Of a DNA stretch of 6,869 nt, positions 6,009 to 6,869 are shown one piece after another (the first letter of the stretch is position 1; every line of letters starts with the position of its first letter). The notes under the pieces were generated by a model. The model saw only the letters and a list, made by a program, of their open reading frames with translations, was not told the origin of the DNA and ran no database searches. Both the position numbers and the translations under genes were made by a program. The stretch covers positions 1-6,869 of the forward strand of contig JAFVRL010000239.1 in assembly GCA_017504325.1 (NCBI GenBank), written 5' to 3'. Source of the DNA: Lentisphaeria bacterium (lineage in GTDB: Bacteria; Verrucomicrobiota; Lentisphaeria; Victivallales; UBA1829).

Positions 6009-6869
6009 TTAATTTACTTTGTTGATGGGATTGCCTTCAAGGAAAGAACGCACATTATCCACGGAAACAGCGATCAGCCGTTTCCGGGCTTCTTTGGATG
6101 CCCATGCCACATGGGGAGTTATAACCGTATTTTTTGCTTTCACAAGGGGATTGTCCGGCAGCGGCGGTTCTTTTTTCAATACATCCAATCCGGCTCCGGC
6201 TATTTTTCCTGTATTCAACGCTTCCGCCAAAGCGTCTTCATCCACAAGACCTCCTCTTCCTGTATTGATGAGAAATGCATTTTCCTTCATAAGAGACAGA
6301 GTCTCTTTATTGATCAGTTCTTTTGTCGCTTCCGTGAGGGGGCAGTGCAGACTGATCACATCACAGGATGAGAACAACTCCTCTTTTGTTACATATCGGA
6401 CATCTTTGCCGGGATATTCTGTACGGGAGCATACCTTTACTTTCATCCCGAAGGCTTTTGCCGCAACTGCCACCTGCTGACCGATCGCACCGAAACCGTA
6501 AATACCGAAAGTCTTTCCGGAAAGTTCCTGAATGGGGGAAACACAATAGGTGAAATCCGGAGCTTTTGCCCATTCCCCTTTATGTACCGAATCGGAATAT
6601 CTGCCGGCACCTACTGTCAGTTCCAGAAGAAGTGCAAAGACCTGCTGGACGACTGAAGGGGTACTGTAAGAAGGTACATTGCAGACGGTTATACCCAGAG
6701 CGCGTGCCGCCTGCACATCCACAAGGTCATAGCCTGTTGCCTGTACGCTGATGAGTTTCAATGCCGGAAGTTTCTTTAAAAGTTCCGCAGTGAAAGGTAC
6801 TTTATTCAAAAGGATCACTTCAGCTGTTTTACTTCTTTGCAGCAGTTCCTCCTCATTTGCCGGGACATG
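6009..6869 (-). CDS. D-2-hydroxyacid dehydrogenase, NAD-binding (5' end outside window)
   Basis: This enzyme family reversibly reduces 2-keto acids (for example hydroxypyruvate, glyoxylate or pyruvate) to D-2-hydroxy acids with NAD(P)H in the cytoplasm. The visible part is 286 residues ending at a TAA (6009-6011); the frame stays open to base 6869, so the true start is upstream and the GTG at 6818 is internal. Numbering from the window edge: the substrate-domain motif ATGYDLVDVQAA (44-55), the core-domain entry YSTPSVVQQVFALLLEL (68-84), the nucleotide-binding GFGAIG (125-130) with a basic SRT (148-150) after the second strand, and the catalytic triad Arg205 (NTGRGG), Glu234 (KKEPP) and His253 (TPHVAW). 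Triad spacing is canonical. The GYD-VDV and NVPSYST patterns resemble glycerate/hydroxypyruvate dehydrogenase-like members, but the substrate is not certain. It converges on the oxidoreductase gene with a 70-base gap. Its promoter and any cotranscribed genes lie outside the window. Confidence 0.93.
   Translation of the reverse strand, partial: HVPANEEELLQRSKTAEVILLNKVPFTAELLKKLPALKLISVQATGYDLVDVQAARALGITVCNVPSYSTPSVVQQVFALLLELTVGAGRYSDSVHKGEWAKAPDFTYCVSPIQELSGKTFGIYGFGAIGQQVAVAAKAFGMKVKVCSRTEYPGKDVRYVTKEELFSSCDVISLHCPLTEATKELINKETLSLMKENAFLINTGRGGLVDEDALAEALNTGKIAGAGLDVLKKEPPLPDNPLVKAKNTVITPHVAWASKEARKRLIAVSVDNVRSFLEGNPINKVN

Noticed and set aside
5790..6371. 193-codon + strand frame spanning the oxidoreductase end and the antisense of the dehydrogenase
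   Set aside because: It overlaps two real genes and a terminator hairpin, and its product has no family features.

Overview
The window looks like part of a carbohydrate-catabolic region in a bacterial chromosome. It is tightly coding, of moderate GC, and uses strong AGGAG-type ribosome binding sites. The gene mix is tandem DUF4838-type glycosidase-like proteins, an AraC-family regulator, a Gfo/Idh/MocA oxidoreductase and a D-2-hydroxyacid dehydrogenase. That mix is common in Lentisphaerota/Planctomycetota-type (PVC) or gut polysaccharide-degrading bacteria. The lineage is an inference from gene content only; there is no rRNA or marker gene here to settle it. No RNA genes, CRISPR arrays, insertion sequences or phage genes were seen, and no gap between genes exceeds 300 bases.

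Left block (1-3860, + strand): the 3' end of a tRNA-dihydrouridine synthase gene (DusB-like) is followed after 20 bases by a DUF4838-like gene. Eleven bases later comes a second, paralogous DUF4838-like gene, whose Shine-Dalgarno sequence overlaps the stop codon of the first. A strong intrinsic terminator at 3817-3860 closes the block, so the three genes are probably one transcription unit. The two paralogues share the same fold layout, but the first has replaced several His/Asp/Trp-rich motifs that the second keeps.

Middle block (3957-5988): an AraC-family regulator gene (- strand) and a Gfo/Idh/MocA oxidoreductase gene (+ strand) are divergently transcribed from a 134-base spacer. The spacer holds two back-to-back sigma70-like promoters with overlapping -35 hexamers. 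It also holds a 12-bp direct repeat (11 of 12 identical) with a 21-bp start-to-start period, the geometry expected for an AraC-family operator. The oxidoreductase gene ends in its own intrinsic terminator.

Right edge (6009-6869, - strand): most of a D-2-hydroxyacid dehydrogenase gene converges on the oxidoreductase gene. Its 5' end lies outside the window.

A reasonable but unproven reading is that the DUF4838 pair processes an imported, perhaps uronic-acid- or amino-sugar-containing glycoside in the cytoplasm. The two dehydrogenases would then work on the released sugar or sugar acid, with the AraC regulator sensing an intermediate. Nothing in the sequence identifies the substrate.
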